A model generated the notes under the pieces. The model was given only the letters and a program-made list of their open reading frames with translations. It was not told the origin of the DNA and ran no database searches. The translations under genes and the position numbers were made by a program. From NCBI GenBank assembly GCA_965214625.1, contig OZ243962.1, forward strand, positions 1,550,001 through 1,614,000: DNA of 64,000 bases, given 5' to 3'. Source of the stretch: G965214625 sp965214625. Lineage in GTDB: Bacteria; Pseudomonadota; Gammaproteobacteria; Arenicellales; Poriferihabitantaceae. How positions within the stretch are numbered: the first letter of the stretch is position 1; each line of letters starts with the position of its first letter. Below, piece after piece: positions 27,922 to 34,804 of the stretch.

Positions 27922-29070
27922 TCATCCGCCCAGGCGGTCCCGGGCAAAGGCCATGATCCGCCGGACCCGAGCCTCCCAGGAATACGGTTGAACCTGTTTC
28001 ATCGCCTGACGCCCCAGCGACTCGCGCAGCGCTGGGTCCTCAAGCAACACACCGAGCCCTTCAGCCAGTGCCGGCGGATCGTCCGGCTCCACCAGCCAGG
28101 CCTGTTCGTTATGCGTCAGCACCACCCTGATCGCCTCGAGATCAGTCGCCAGGATCGCGCGGCCGGCCGCCATGTATTCAAACAGCTTGAGCGGCGACAT
28201 CCATTTAGCCGTGGGACAGGACCGACTGTAAGGCATCAACAGCACATCGGCCATCCACAAATAAGTGGCCACCTGGGCGTTGTCGACAAACCCGGTGAAC
28301 GTGACATTGTCCAGTGCCTTTTGTACTGCCGTATCCTGCCAGCGCCTGACATCGGGCGCATGGCCACCGACAAAGAGAAAACGGACTGCGGGAAACTGCG
28401 GTGCAATGGCCAGGATATCCCCAATGCCCCGGTCATCATACAGATGACCGACATACAGCACATAGGGACCCTCGGGCTCATAGCCGAGTGATTGTCTGGC
28501 CTCAACCGTCGACAGGGGATTGGCGAACAGTGACAGGTCCACCCCGTCCGGGGCAGTCAGGATCTTGTCCGGTGGCAGGCCATATTCGATATACTTGTCC
28601 CGCAGGACATCGGAAATGGTCACGATCCCTAAGAAACGGTCATTGTCCAGCTGGTCATACATCGCGCTCTTTGCTTTCGAGCCGCCCGGCAGGCCATGGG
28701 TTTCGATCAACGTCGGCAGGCCCTGTGCCACGGCGTGTTGCGGCATGCCGAAGGTGCGGGTGAATACCAGTTCTGCGCCCCATTCTTTCAAATACCGCGC
28801 TGCTTTTTGGTAGTACCAGTCATCCAGCACCGGCCACGGTTGTCCGGTGGGACCGAACAGCGGATAACGCTTCATCGAAAAGGGGGTCGAAATGCCGTAA
28901 AACCGATGGATCCGTGCCTCATCGGCCCGCAACCAGTTCCATAAGGTGAAATTGCACACAAAGACAAACTCACGGCTGCATCGCTGCCAGGCTTGCGCGT
29001 TTTTCATGATCTGCATCGCATGGGCAAACCGGCTCGGCAGATTCCCGTTCGACACGTAGGCCGTTTTCAT
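27922..29070 (-). CDS. GT4-family glycosyltransferase
   Basis: A 382-residue GT4 enzyme when started at ATG 29070, which has AAGGGA at a good distance; a longer frame to 29115 has no such signal. The N-terminus 'YVSNGNLPSRFAHAMQIM' is the acceptor side. The donor half has VLYVGHLYDDRGI near residue 218 and 'SPLKLFEYMAAGRAILATD' near residue 310, typical of this family. Its GC content is higher than that of the neighbours, closer to the housekeeping part of the window. It stands alone, separated from the main locus by the insertion sequence. Confidence 0.87.
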   Translation of the reverse strand: MKTAYVSNGNLPSRFAHAMQIMKNAQAWQRCSREFVFVCNFTLWNWLRADEARIHRFYGISTPFSMKRYPLFGPTGQPWPVLDDWYYQKAARYLKEWGAELVFTRTFGMPQHAVAQGLPTLIETHGLPGGSKAKSAMYDQLDNDRFLGIVTISDVLRDKYIEYGLPPDKILTAPDGVDLSLFANPLSTVEARQSLGYEPEGPYVLYVGHLYDDRGIGDILAIAPQFPAVRFLFVGGHAPDVRRWQDTAVQKALDNVTFTGFVDNAQVATYLWMADVLLMPYSRSCPTAKWMSPLKLFEYMAAGRAILATDLEAIRVVLTHNEQAWLVEPDDPPALAEGLGVLLEDPALRESLGRQAMKQVQPYSWEARVRRIMAFARDRLGG

Positions 29071-29522
29071 TGTGATTCCCTTATGACATTCGATCTTGAC
29101 CCCATGGGCCATCACTCAAAAAAGCAGGTCGAGTATAAACACCCTACCGGGGGAAAACTAGCGTTGCGCGTCCGGCTGTGTATGGGTTCAGTCCCTTTGG
29201 CTCTGTAAGAACCTTAGCGGTCATGTTCCGTTGGATAATTCTAGGGCAGGGCTGGAAAGGCAATAGGTTTGGCAGTACAATATCTCACAGACAAAATCCC
29301 CGGTTTCAGTCTATTTAACCCATTGAATTGTATCACAAAAATAGACTTTACTCTCTTTATTTTGCATTATTCGGATTAGATGGGTTTCCAGATAATCAAA
29401 TCAACGGTTTGACTCAATAGATGTTGCTGCTGGCGCGGAGATTCGGAAATTTCACATGATATATCTCGAATACACCGCAGAAACGGTCCTCATCCGAATG
29501 ATCGCCTGCGTAGGTAATTAAG
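29071..29522. other. Intergenic region between divergent genes
   Basis: About 450 bases, AT-rich in the second half, between a minus-strand glycosyltransferase and a plus-strand FemAB-like gene. It should hold both promoters, but no -35/-10 pair is convincing enough to call. No coding remnant was recognised. Confidence 0.4.
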
Positions 29523-30596
29523 ATGGCCCAGTATGTTGTACAGCGTCTTGAATCATTTGATGACATAGACTGTAACGAATGGAATGCCGTGCTGAGTCGG
29601 TCTACAGAATACACCGTATTTCAGTTATATGACTGGAACCGTCTTGTATGGGAAAATCACCAACAGGATCAACTGGTTCTGCTGGTAGTTCGTACCGACC
29701 AAGGTGTTGCCGTGGCTTTTGCGCCCTTATTTCTGACCGAGCGAAATGGGCGCAACATCATTCGCTTGATTACCGCATTGCGGGGAGATTACGCCGATTT
29801 GCTGCTCGACCCGGCATGTGCCAAGGAGGTGTTGCGGGAGATGTTGGCCTATCTGTGGGAAACGTTTCCCACGGTCACTGAAGTGCTGTGGGAGAAAATT
29901 CCCCCTGAATCGGTACTGTTGGCCCATGCCCGGATGGTGTATCGCAAAACCCTCATCAGCGAGGGGGCCATTTGTCCGTCGCTGGTTTTCGATCCCGACA
30001 CAAGTCACCAGATTGACAAAAAAAAACTCAGATCCTTCAAGCGAAAACTGCAGAAGCTGGGCACCTATCAAGTCCACCACCTTCGCAAACCGGAAGCCAT
30101 CGAGCCATACCTTGATACTTTCTTCAATCAGCATATCAGTCGGTGGGCCGATACGCCCTGGCCAAGTCGATTCCTTAAAACGAAGGAGCGCAACTTCTAC
30201 ATCGGCATGATCAACACCCTTGGAGCCAAAAACATGCTGATTTTTGCGGTGCTGACAATCAATGAGGAACCGATCGCTTTTCTTCTGGGGTTCAACTTCC
30301 GTGGACGATTTATCGGATACAAGCCAACCTACAACATCAAATTCAGCCCGAAATACTCTCCTGGCCTTGTCTTGTTGAAAGAGTGTATTGACTACGCACT
30401 GGATAAAGAATCAGGATGTATTGAATTTGATTTCTCAGCGGGGAATGCAACTTACAAGTGGCGTTTTGCCAACCATGCGAGAAGAAATCACAATATCACT
30501 ATGTATGCCAACGGATGGGATTACACCCAAGCCCGGCTGAGAACGGTATGGTCAGTCGTCAAACAGTGCCTTAAAAAGCTATTGCGGAGAAGCTAA
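29523..30596 (+). CDS. FemAB/BioF2-like GNAT-fold protein
   Basis: A 357-residue protein of the double-GNAT (Acetyltransf_6, CelD/FemAB-like) type. The N-terminal half has 'TVFQLYDWNRLVW', the usual F-x-x-x-W opening, and 'APLFL'. The C-terminal half has 'FLLGFNFRGRFIGYKPTYN' and 'SPGLVLLKECIDYAL', then 'CIEFDFSAGNATYKWRFA', the G-x-x-x-Y-K-x-x-F pattern that ends this fold. Such proteins acylate or aminoacylate sugars or peptides and are common in polysaccharide loci. The substrate is not known. It converges on the gene at 30.7 kb. Confidence 0.8.
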   Translation: MAQYVVQRLESFDDIDCNEWNAVLSRSTEYTVFQLYDWNRLVWENHQQDQLVLLVVRTDQGVAVAFAPLFLTERNGRNIIRLITALRGDYADLLLDPACAKEVLREMLAYLWETFPTVTEVLWEKIPPESVLLAHARMVYRKTLISEGAICPSLVFDPDTSHQIDKKKLRSFKRKLQKLGTYQVHHLRKPEAIEPYLDTFFNQHISRWADTPWPSRFLKTKERNFYIGMINTLGAKNMLIFAVLTINEEPIAFLLGFNFRGRFIGYKPTYNIKFSPKYSPGLVLLKECIDYALDKESGCIEFDFSAGNATYKWRFANHARRNHNITMYANGWDYTQARLRTVWSVVKQCLKKLLRRS

Positions 30597-30694
30597 ACCT
30601 CCACTACACGTGGCTCAGGGGACAACGTGCCCCGCTTGCCTTGAACCGAGCCCAGACAGCGTAGTAACGCCCATTCCAACAATATCTACTGCAT

Positions 30695-31372
30695 TCAACC
30701 CTGACAGAGGCGATTGTTTGGTGCCGTCAGCATGCGCTCCCAGCAATAATTGAAATGAAACAACTTGACACGATAGACCCGTTTGTAAGGCTGGAACACC
30801 TTCACTATGCCTGCTCGTGAGGGTTTGTTGGAACGACGACAGCAGATCACTTTGCGATTCTGGCAATACTGTCCGTCAATATAGGACAACAAGCCCGTAT
30901 ACAGCCCCTTGCGCCGATGAGCGGGATGAGTCCAGCAGTTTTTGATGACCACATTTCCTGTTTCTGGTTCTAGGTGAATCGTGTGATCTATTTCAGTAAT
31001 ATGGACATCATCAGATTTGGAAACCCACGCATGGGCAACAATCAGATTTCGATATTCGGCAACAAATGGAATTTCACCCCGTTTCACTCTTTTGGATACG
31101 GATTCGAGATAGGCCTGTCGATCATCATCCGGCCCGTAGGGGCATCTTTTGGTCATGCCCTCCTTCGTGATCCGGGAAAATGATATCCCATCATCACTCT
31201 TGCTATTGACCAGCGTTGTCAAATCGGATGATCGCTTATCTGTGATAAAGACATCTACACAATCAACGCTGGCAAATCGTTCCATCCTACTCAGCAACCT
31301 ACTGCACAGAGATAAAAAACCGCCTGTTTGGTATATCCGATTGATTTTCTGAAAATACTGCATGCGGGGCAC
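30695..31372 (-). CDS. GNAT-family acetyltransferase-like protein
   Basis: A 225-residue protein. The core shows 'FVAEYRNLIVAHAWVS' near residue 105 and 'NCWTHPAHRRKGLYTGLLSYI' near residue 145, where R-R-K-G-L is the acetyl-CoA pyrophosphate loop (Q/R-x-x-G-x-G/A pattern). An amphipathic N-terminal region precedes it. It is convergent with the FemAB-like gene, with 98 bases between. It probably modifies a sugar or amino group in the cytoplasm; the substrate is unknown. Confidence 0.7.
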   Translation of the reverse strand: MPRMQYFQKINRIYQTGGFLSLCSRLLSRMERFASVDCVDVFITDKRSSDLTTLVNSKSDDGISFSRITKEGMTKRCPYGPDDDRQAYLESVSKRVKRGEIPFVAEYRNLIVAHAWVSKSDDVHITEIDHTIHLEPETGNVVIKNCWTHPAHRRKGLYTGLLSYIDGQYCQNRKVICCRRSNKPSRAGIVKVFQPYKRVYRVKLFHFNYCWERMLTAPNNRLCQG

Positions 31373-31640
31373 ACTAAACGCTTCTTAATTTTCGACACGT
31401 CAATGTTGACACAGAATCCATCTTGTGTGGATATTCACGTAATAAAACAAGCCGAGTTTGGACAAGCAGTCAGATTGAATCTGTTCCATAGCCATCAGTC
31501 CCTGAACACAGTGAGCACAGTCGGCCTTCTCGGGCACTCATTGCTTGCGGAGCGGGTAATAATAGCAACTCCCTGCAGAACCCCGATCCTGAAAATCGTT
31601 GTTGGTCGATTTGCCCAAAAAACCGAAGGTTCTACTGGCA
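31373..31640. other. Non-coding stretch upstream of the GNAT gene
   Basis: A plus-strand frame runs through here (31328-31660) but starts inside the GNAT gene on the other strand and shows no family resemblance; the minus strand is interrupted by stops. No clear gene, promoter or hairpin was found. Confidence 0.35.
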
Positions 31641-31797
31641 CTAATTCGGTAGTTGCTTGACAATCGCATCGAACAGGGGGCGCAGCCGACGAGCTCCCGT
31701 CAATGTTAAATGACCACTGTCAAAGTAAAGCGGCCTGCCATCCTCTTCTATCAAACAACCCAAATCAACTTCACATAAAAACTCATGCACCAAAAAC
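31641..31797 (-). pseudogene. 3' remnant of an SGNH-domain acyltransferase or esterase
   Basis: The minus-strand frame ending at TAG 31643-31641 encodes about 50 residues ending LTGARRLRPLFDAIVKQL. The stretch 'GRPLYFDSGHLTLTGARRL' is the block containing the catalytic His at the C-terminus of SGNH domains in OafA-type O-acyltransferases ('D-x-x-H-L-[ST]-x-x-G-A'). Upstream the frame ends in a stop at the join with relic copy B. Only the last part of the gene survives. Confidence 0.55.
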
Positions 31798-31802
31798 AAA
31801 AT

Positions 31803-32263
31803 TCAGTAACACCGAAGTTAATATTGGATAAATTCCCTGCAATACAGTCCTAAAGGAACATATCAAAAGAGATATAACCTATCTTTGCAAATTTCCAATA
31901 TCGACTTTCGACAATGCGTGACCTTCTCCCATCAGCTCAACCGTCTACGCTTGAGTCAGTAACAGCGGCTTGCGTATGGGCTCTCGCCCGGCAAGCACTC
32001 CATCAATACGCCGATGTTCATCGAAAACCCGTGCCTCATTGCCGTGTTTCTGTTGCGGCAAAACCACATCAAATCCGCATTCACAACAGACCGAGCACAG
32101 GATGTCGCACAGCGCAAATGACTGCGTCTTGTAATAATACGTCTCGTTCGATTTTCTGGGCACCCACGGGTTGGGAGCCTGGCACACAGGACAGTCTGGA
32201 GATTTCATTATCAGCCAATAGCCTTTCTTCTAGAAATTACCGTTACACAATCTTACCCTACAA
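31803..32263 (-). repeat. Composite relic, copy B (methyltransferase piece + MqsA-like piece)
   Basis: Bases 31803-31915 align with 19551-19680, the 3' part of the interrupted methyltransferase gene, and read 'SRYWKFAKI' where the gene reads SRYWAFVKI. They join an MqsA-like antitoxin remnant (31916-32208). The same join occurs in copy A at 24.1-24.4 kb, so the fusion predates the duplication. The outer border shared with copy A is TTACACAATCTTAC near 32245-32258. Confidence 0.65.
31945..32208 (-). pseudogene. MqsA/YgiT-like antitoxin, truncated before the HTH domain
   Basis: The 87-residue frame has an N-terminal zinc-binding region (CPVCQAPN near residue 6 and CSVCCECGFDVV near residue 38) and ends IRKPLLLTQA at a TAG. 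In MqsA-type antitoxins this 'I-R-x-x-L-x-L-T-Q' block opens the helix-turn-helix. Past the TAG the same frame reads 'VELMGEGHALSK', matching the next helix of the fold (L-x-G-G-G-x-x-A-x-S-K). So the DNA-binding domain is cut off. No toxin gene is seen beside it. Copy A has the same TAG. Confidence 0.6.
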
Positions 32264-33157
32264 ACAGACCCGGTTTTGTTGATTGGTCGCGGTTTTCCTC
32301 TCCCCTTGGTTCAGAAGACCTGTTCATGCAGGTGTTTCGAGATGATATCAACCACTCTCATCCTTGACGATGGCCCACCGTTGCCGATGGAACGGACTAG
32401 CTCTCTTCGGCACGGATATCCGTCCCAATGGCCTTAAAACTTATGTACAAAAGACGGGCACACCAGAACTCAATGACCCAAGTTGGTACGGCCATGTCTC
32501 GGGGACAGAATCTCTGCCAGACAGGACCGGAATGTTTTGGCAAATCCGTCAAATTCGGGCGCTGTCAGCAGATAGCCCCGGTATTTTGGCTGGTTGGACT
32601 GCCGGGGAACATCATTTCAGTCGTCATGGCGCAACTCCCCAGCAAGACACTAACCCGTTGCCGGGCATGATCGGAGCTTGTTCGGTACCTTGTTCGGTAC
32701 CTTGTTCGGTGGTTTGTGCAACGGTTCGAGATACACCCGTTTATGTGCCGAGCGGCGAATCAAATACGATCGATGAGACATCCGATACAATTTGATATTG
32801 AAATTGCTGCTCTCGCGATAAAACCGGGCAACCCGATGTGGCGGTCTAGGCAATCCATCTCCTTGGCCCCTGGGCCAGCACAACCCGGTATGCTTCGCGA
32901 TACCCTCGCAACGGGTTGATCCCGGTTTTTCGGCTATTTTGCCCTGCATTGACAAAATATCCTTTCGCGTTCACGTAGCCGGTCTCTTGACTCATCGGCA
33001 AGGTTGGGTGACACACCAAACCAAATCGCTTCGCACTGCCGAACCGTCATCCATGTTTCCACTCGGACGTGTATCGATATCTGATACAGTGACATGACCA
33101 GGGTCTGGATCAAACTTTGATTAGGATTCGCACGACCACTCACGATAAAATACCCCC
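32264..33157. other. Degenerate region without a recognisable gene
   Basis: About 0.9 kb. Open frames exist on both strands (plus 32364-32795; minus 32650-32955 and 32934-33167) but they overlap each other, lack family resemblance and have low-complexity parts caused by a tandem repeat. A minus-strand stretch reading 'GYVNAKGYFVNAGQ' near 32960 is protein-like but in a broken frame. The region is likely decayed accessory DNA bordering the conserved YcgL block. Confidence 0.4.
32677..32712 (+). repeat. Tandem repeat, 12-bp unit, nearly three copies
   Basis: CTTGTTCGGTAC occurs at 32677-32688 and 32689-32700, with a third copy at 32701-32712 that differs at the last two bases. The unit length is a multiple of three, so it is tolerated in frames on either strand. 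Confidence 0.85.
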
Positions 33158-33412
33158 ATGCAGACATGGATATACAAGGGCAGCCGAAAAGCCCACACCT
33201 ATTTGTACGTTATCAAGGAACAGGATTTCAGTGCCGTGCCGAACGCATTGCTCCGGCTGCTGGGAGAATTGCAATCTGTCATGCAGGTCGAGCTGTCATC
33301 GAAGCGTCAACTGGCCCAGGTGGATGTAACCACGGTCATCGAGCAGCTGCAGACGCAAGGCTATTTTCTGCAACTGCCTCCCGGCACCCCATCGACCGAC
33401 AAACCATGTTGA
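33158..33412 (+). CDS. ycgL: YcgL-family protein
   Basis: An 84-residue protein that matches the YcgL domain: 'YKGSRKAHTYLYVIKEQDFS-VP' at the N-terminus, 'LSSKRQLAQVDV' in the middle and 'QGYFLQLPP' near residue 66. The family is small, nearly restricted to gammaproteobacteria and without an established biochemical role. The stop overlaps the start of the next gene (seven bases), so the two are probably co-translated. Confidence 0.88.
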   Translation: MQTWIYKGSRKAHTYLYVIKEQDFSAVPNALLRLLGELQSVMQVELSSKRQLAQVDVTTVIEQLQTQGYFLQLPPGTPSTDKPC

Positions 33413-33774
33413 TCAAAATCCTGTTTACCCTGCTGGTCATCGTCGGCGTGCTGCTTTTTTTTCGCAACAAGTCGGAAATCAAGGCAAAGCCCGATACCAC
33501 AAAAACAGCAAAAGAGGGCGCGACCCGGTCCCTCTCGACGCGCACCATCAGTTACCTGATGCTGGCGGTGCTGATCGCCATTTCCGCCCTGATCTTTGTC
33601 CTCAATCACCATGATGAAAACCGTATTGTCAACATTAGGGTGATCGCCGATTCAGGCACCCTGACGGACTATCAGGCACGGCACAAGACCATCAAGGGAC
33701 GGCAATTCAAAACGCTTGACGGCAAATTGATCACGCTGGGCGAAAGTGATCGGATCGAAATGGTCACCCCGTAG
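33406..33774 (+). CDS. Small two-helix membrane protein, function unknown
   Basis: A 122-residue protein starting at ATG 33406, inside the last codons of ycgL; the frame is open upstream but only as an overlap with ycgL. It has an N-terminal helix (residues 2-18), a polar linker rich in Lys and Thr, a second helix (about residues 50-67) and a basic soluble C-terminal domain of about 55 residues. I do not recognise the family. Position between ycgL and a rhomboid gene is the only hint of role. Confidence 0.7.
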   Translation: MLIKILFTLLVIVGVLLFFRNKSEIKAKPDTTKTAKEGATRSLSTRTISYLMLAVLIAISALIFVLNHHDENRIVNIRVIADSGTLTDYQARHKTIKGRQFKTLDGKLITLGESDRIEMVTP

Positions 33775-33791
33775 TCATACCCCCGCATCAC

Positions 33792-34391
33792 ATGCCCAGA
33801 CAGTCTGCCTTTACCGTGGTTCTGATTGGCCTTTCGGGTCTCGTGTATTTCCTGACCGCGCATCTCGGACAGGAATGGCTGCTCCGCCTGCTCATTATTT
33901 CAGAGTATTACTCGCCGGTGCTGCCTGAAATAAAGCAGGGCGAACTGTGGCGGCTGGTGACCCCCATTTTTCTTCATTTCGGTCTCACCCACATCGTGCT
34001 CAACCTGGTCGCCACCTGGATGCTCGGACAGCTGATCGAGTGGCGCCAGGGCGCTTGGATGCTGGCCGGGCTGACGGTCTTGCTCGCCATCATCTCAAAT
34101 CTCGCCCAGTACATTGTCTCGGGACCGGTCTTCGGTGGCATTTCCGGCGTGGTGTACGGCTACTTCGGTTATCTCTGGATCCAGGGGCGAGTGAACCCCC
34201 GATTCGGTGCCCTGCTGCACCCCACCTTCGTCACCATCATGCTGGGCTGGTTTCTCATCTGCTGGTCCGGGCTGCTCGAGAAACTGCTCGGGATCCACAT
34301 CGCCAATACGGCGCATACCGCAGGACTGGTGTGCGGCATGGTCTCCGCATTGGCCTTTTATTACCTGTCGCGATTCCGTCAACCGCGCTAG
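33792..34391 (+). CDS. Rhomboid-family intramembrane serine protease
   Basis: A 199-residue protein with six hydrophobic helices and little else. The catalytic serine is S118 in the GxSG motif GGISGVVYG, and the partner histidine is H175 in 'NTAHTAGLVCG'. The oxyanion-side motif H-x-x-x-N is present as H67-N71 in LTHIVLNL. All of this fits an active rhomboid, which cuts transmembrane segments inside the bilayer. It is short, like rhombosortases and minimal bacterial rhomboids. It lies 17 bases after the small membrane protein gene. Confidence 0.88.
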   Translation: MPRQSAFTVVLIGLSGLVYFLTAHLGQEWLLRLLIISEYYSPVLPEIKQGELWRLVTPIFLHFGLTHIVLNLVATWMLGQLIEWRQGAWMLAGLTVLLAIISNLAQYIVSGPVFGGISGVVYGYFGYLWIQGRVNPRFGALLHPTFVTIMLGWFLICWSGLLEKLLGIHIANTAHTAGLVCGMVSALAFYYLSRFRQPR

Positions 34392-34422
34392 CGCCAAACG
34401 CTAACACGCCAACGCCATACAC

Positions 34423-34451
34423 TTGCCTTATCCCACAACAACGGGTACAGT
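34423..34451 (+). promoter_or_regulatory. Candidate sigma-70 promoter of the ileS T-box transcript
   Basis: TTGCCT (34423-34428) and TACAGT (34446-34451) are separated by exactly 17 bases. Transcription would begin near 34458, a few bases before the T-box stem I. Four of six bases match consensus in each box. Confidence 0.45.
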
Positions 34452-34463
34452 CCAAATCCATAG

Positions 34464-34777
34464 ACATGCGTTGAAAGGGACGAGTAATCAGGGCGTTATC
34501 GGCCAGCGCGGCAAGCGATCGGAGGGCGGTGGAAGCTTCGACGGTAAGCCTGATGAAAATCACCCTGGAGCAGCTGACCGAACGAGACGGTGCGCATTGC
34601 ACACGATCCAGTAGACTCAGCCGGCCCGCCCCCGAAACAGGGCAACGGTGTGACCGCCGTGCAGTATGGTCACACCTCAAGATCCGGTGCGTGAGCATCG
34701 GGTAAAACCGGGTGGCACCACGACCGTTATCACATCGTCCCGGGGAAACAGGTACTTCGTTTCTCCGGGTTTTTTTT
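34464..34777 (+). promoter_or_regulatory. T-box riboswitch, isoleucine (tRNA-Ile) specific
   Basis: All hallmark elements of a transcriptional T-box leader are present. Stem I has the AGTA motif at 34483-34486, an AGCGA...GGTG...AGC apical region (34514-34549) and the specifier loop GAAAATCACC, in which ATC (34559-34561) is an isoleucine codon preceded by GAA and followed by A. The usual GGAGCAGCTGACCGAA linker follows. The antiterminator has CCGGG (34708-34712), the seven-base bulge TGGCACC (34713-34719) and ACGA, closed by TCGT and CCCGG at 34735-34743; the terminator competes for the same bases. Uncharged tRNA-Ile would stabilise the antiterminator and allow ileS transcription. The N of TGGN is C, whereas A73 of tRNA-Ile would pair best with U. 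Confidence 0.93.
34739..34777 (+). terminator. Rho-independent terminator of the T-box
   Basis: The stem CCCGGGGAAAC (34739-34749) pairs with GTTTCTCCGGG (34759-34769), ten Watson-Crick pairs and one G-U, with a nine-base loop, followed by eight T (34770-34777). Its 5' arm shares CCCGG with the antiterminator, so the two structures exclude each other. Confidence 0.92.
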
Positions 34778-34804
34778 GAGTGTTTGAGACAGATAGCCCA
34801 CAAG

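Noticed and set aside
31328..31660. 110-codon plus-strand frame upstream of the relic zone
   Set aside because: It begins inside the GNAT gene on the opposite strand, has no ribosome-binding site and no family resemblance.
32677..32712. Possible CRISPR-like repeats
   Set aside because: Three adjoining 12-bp units without spacers are a simple tandem repeat.
32364..32795. 143-codon plus-strand frame
   Set aside because: It overlaps minus-strand frames of equal quality, includes a tandem repeat and resembles no family.
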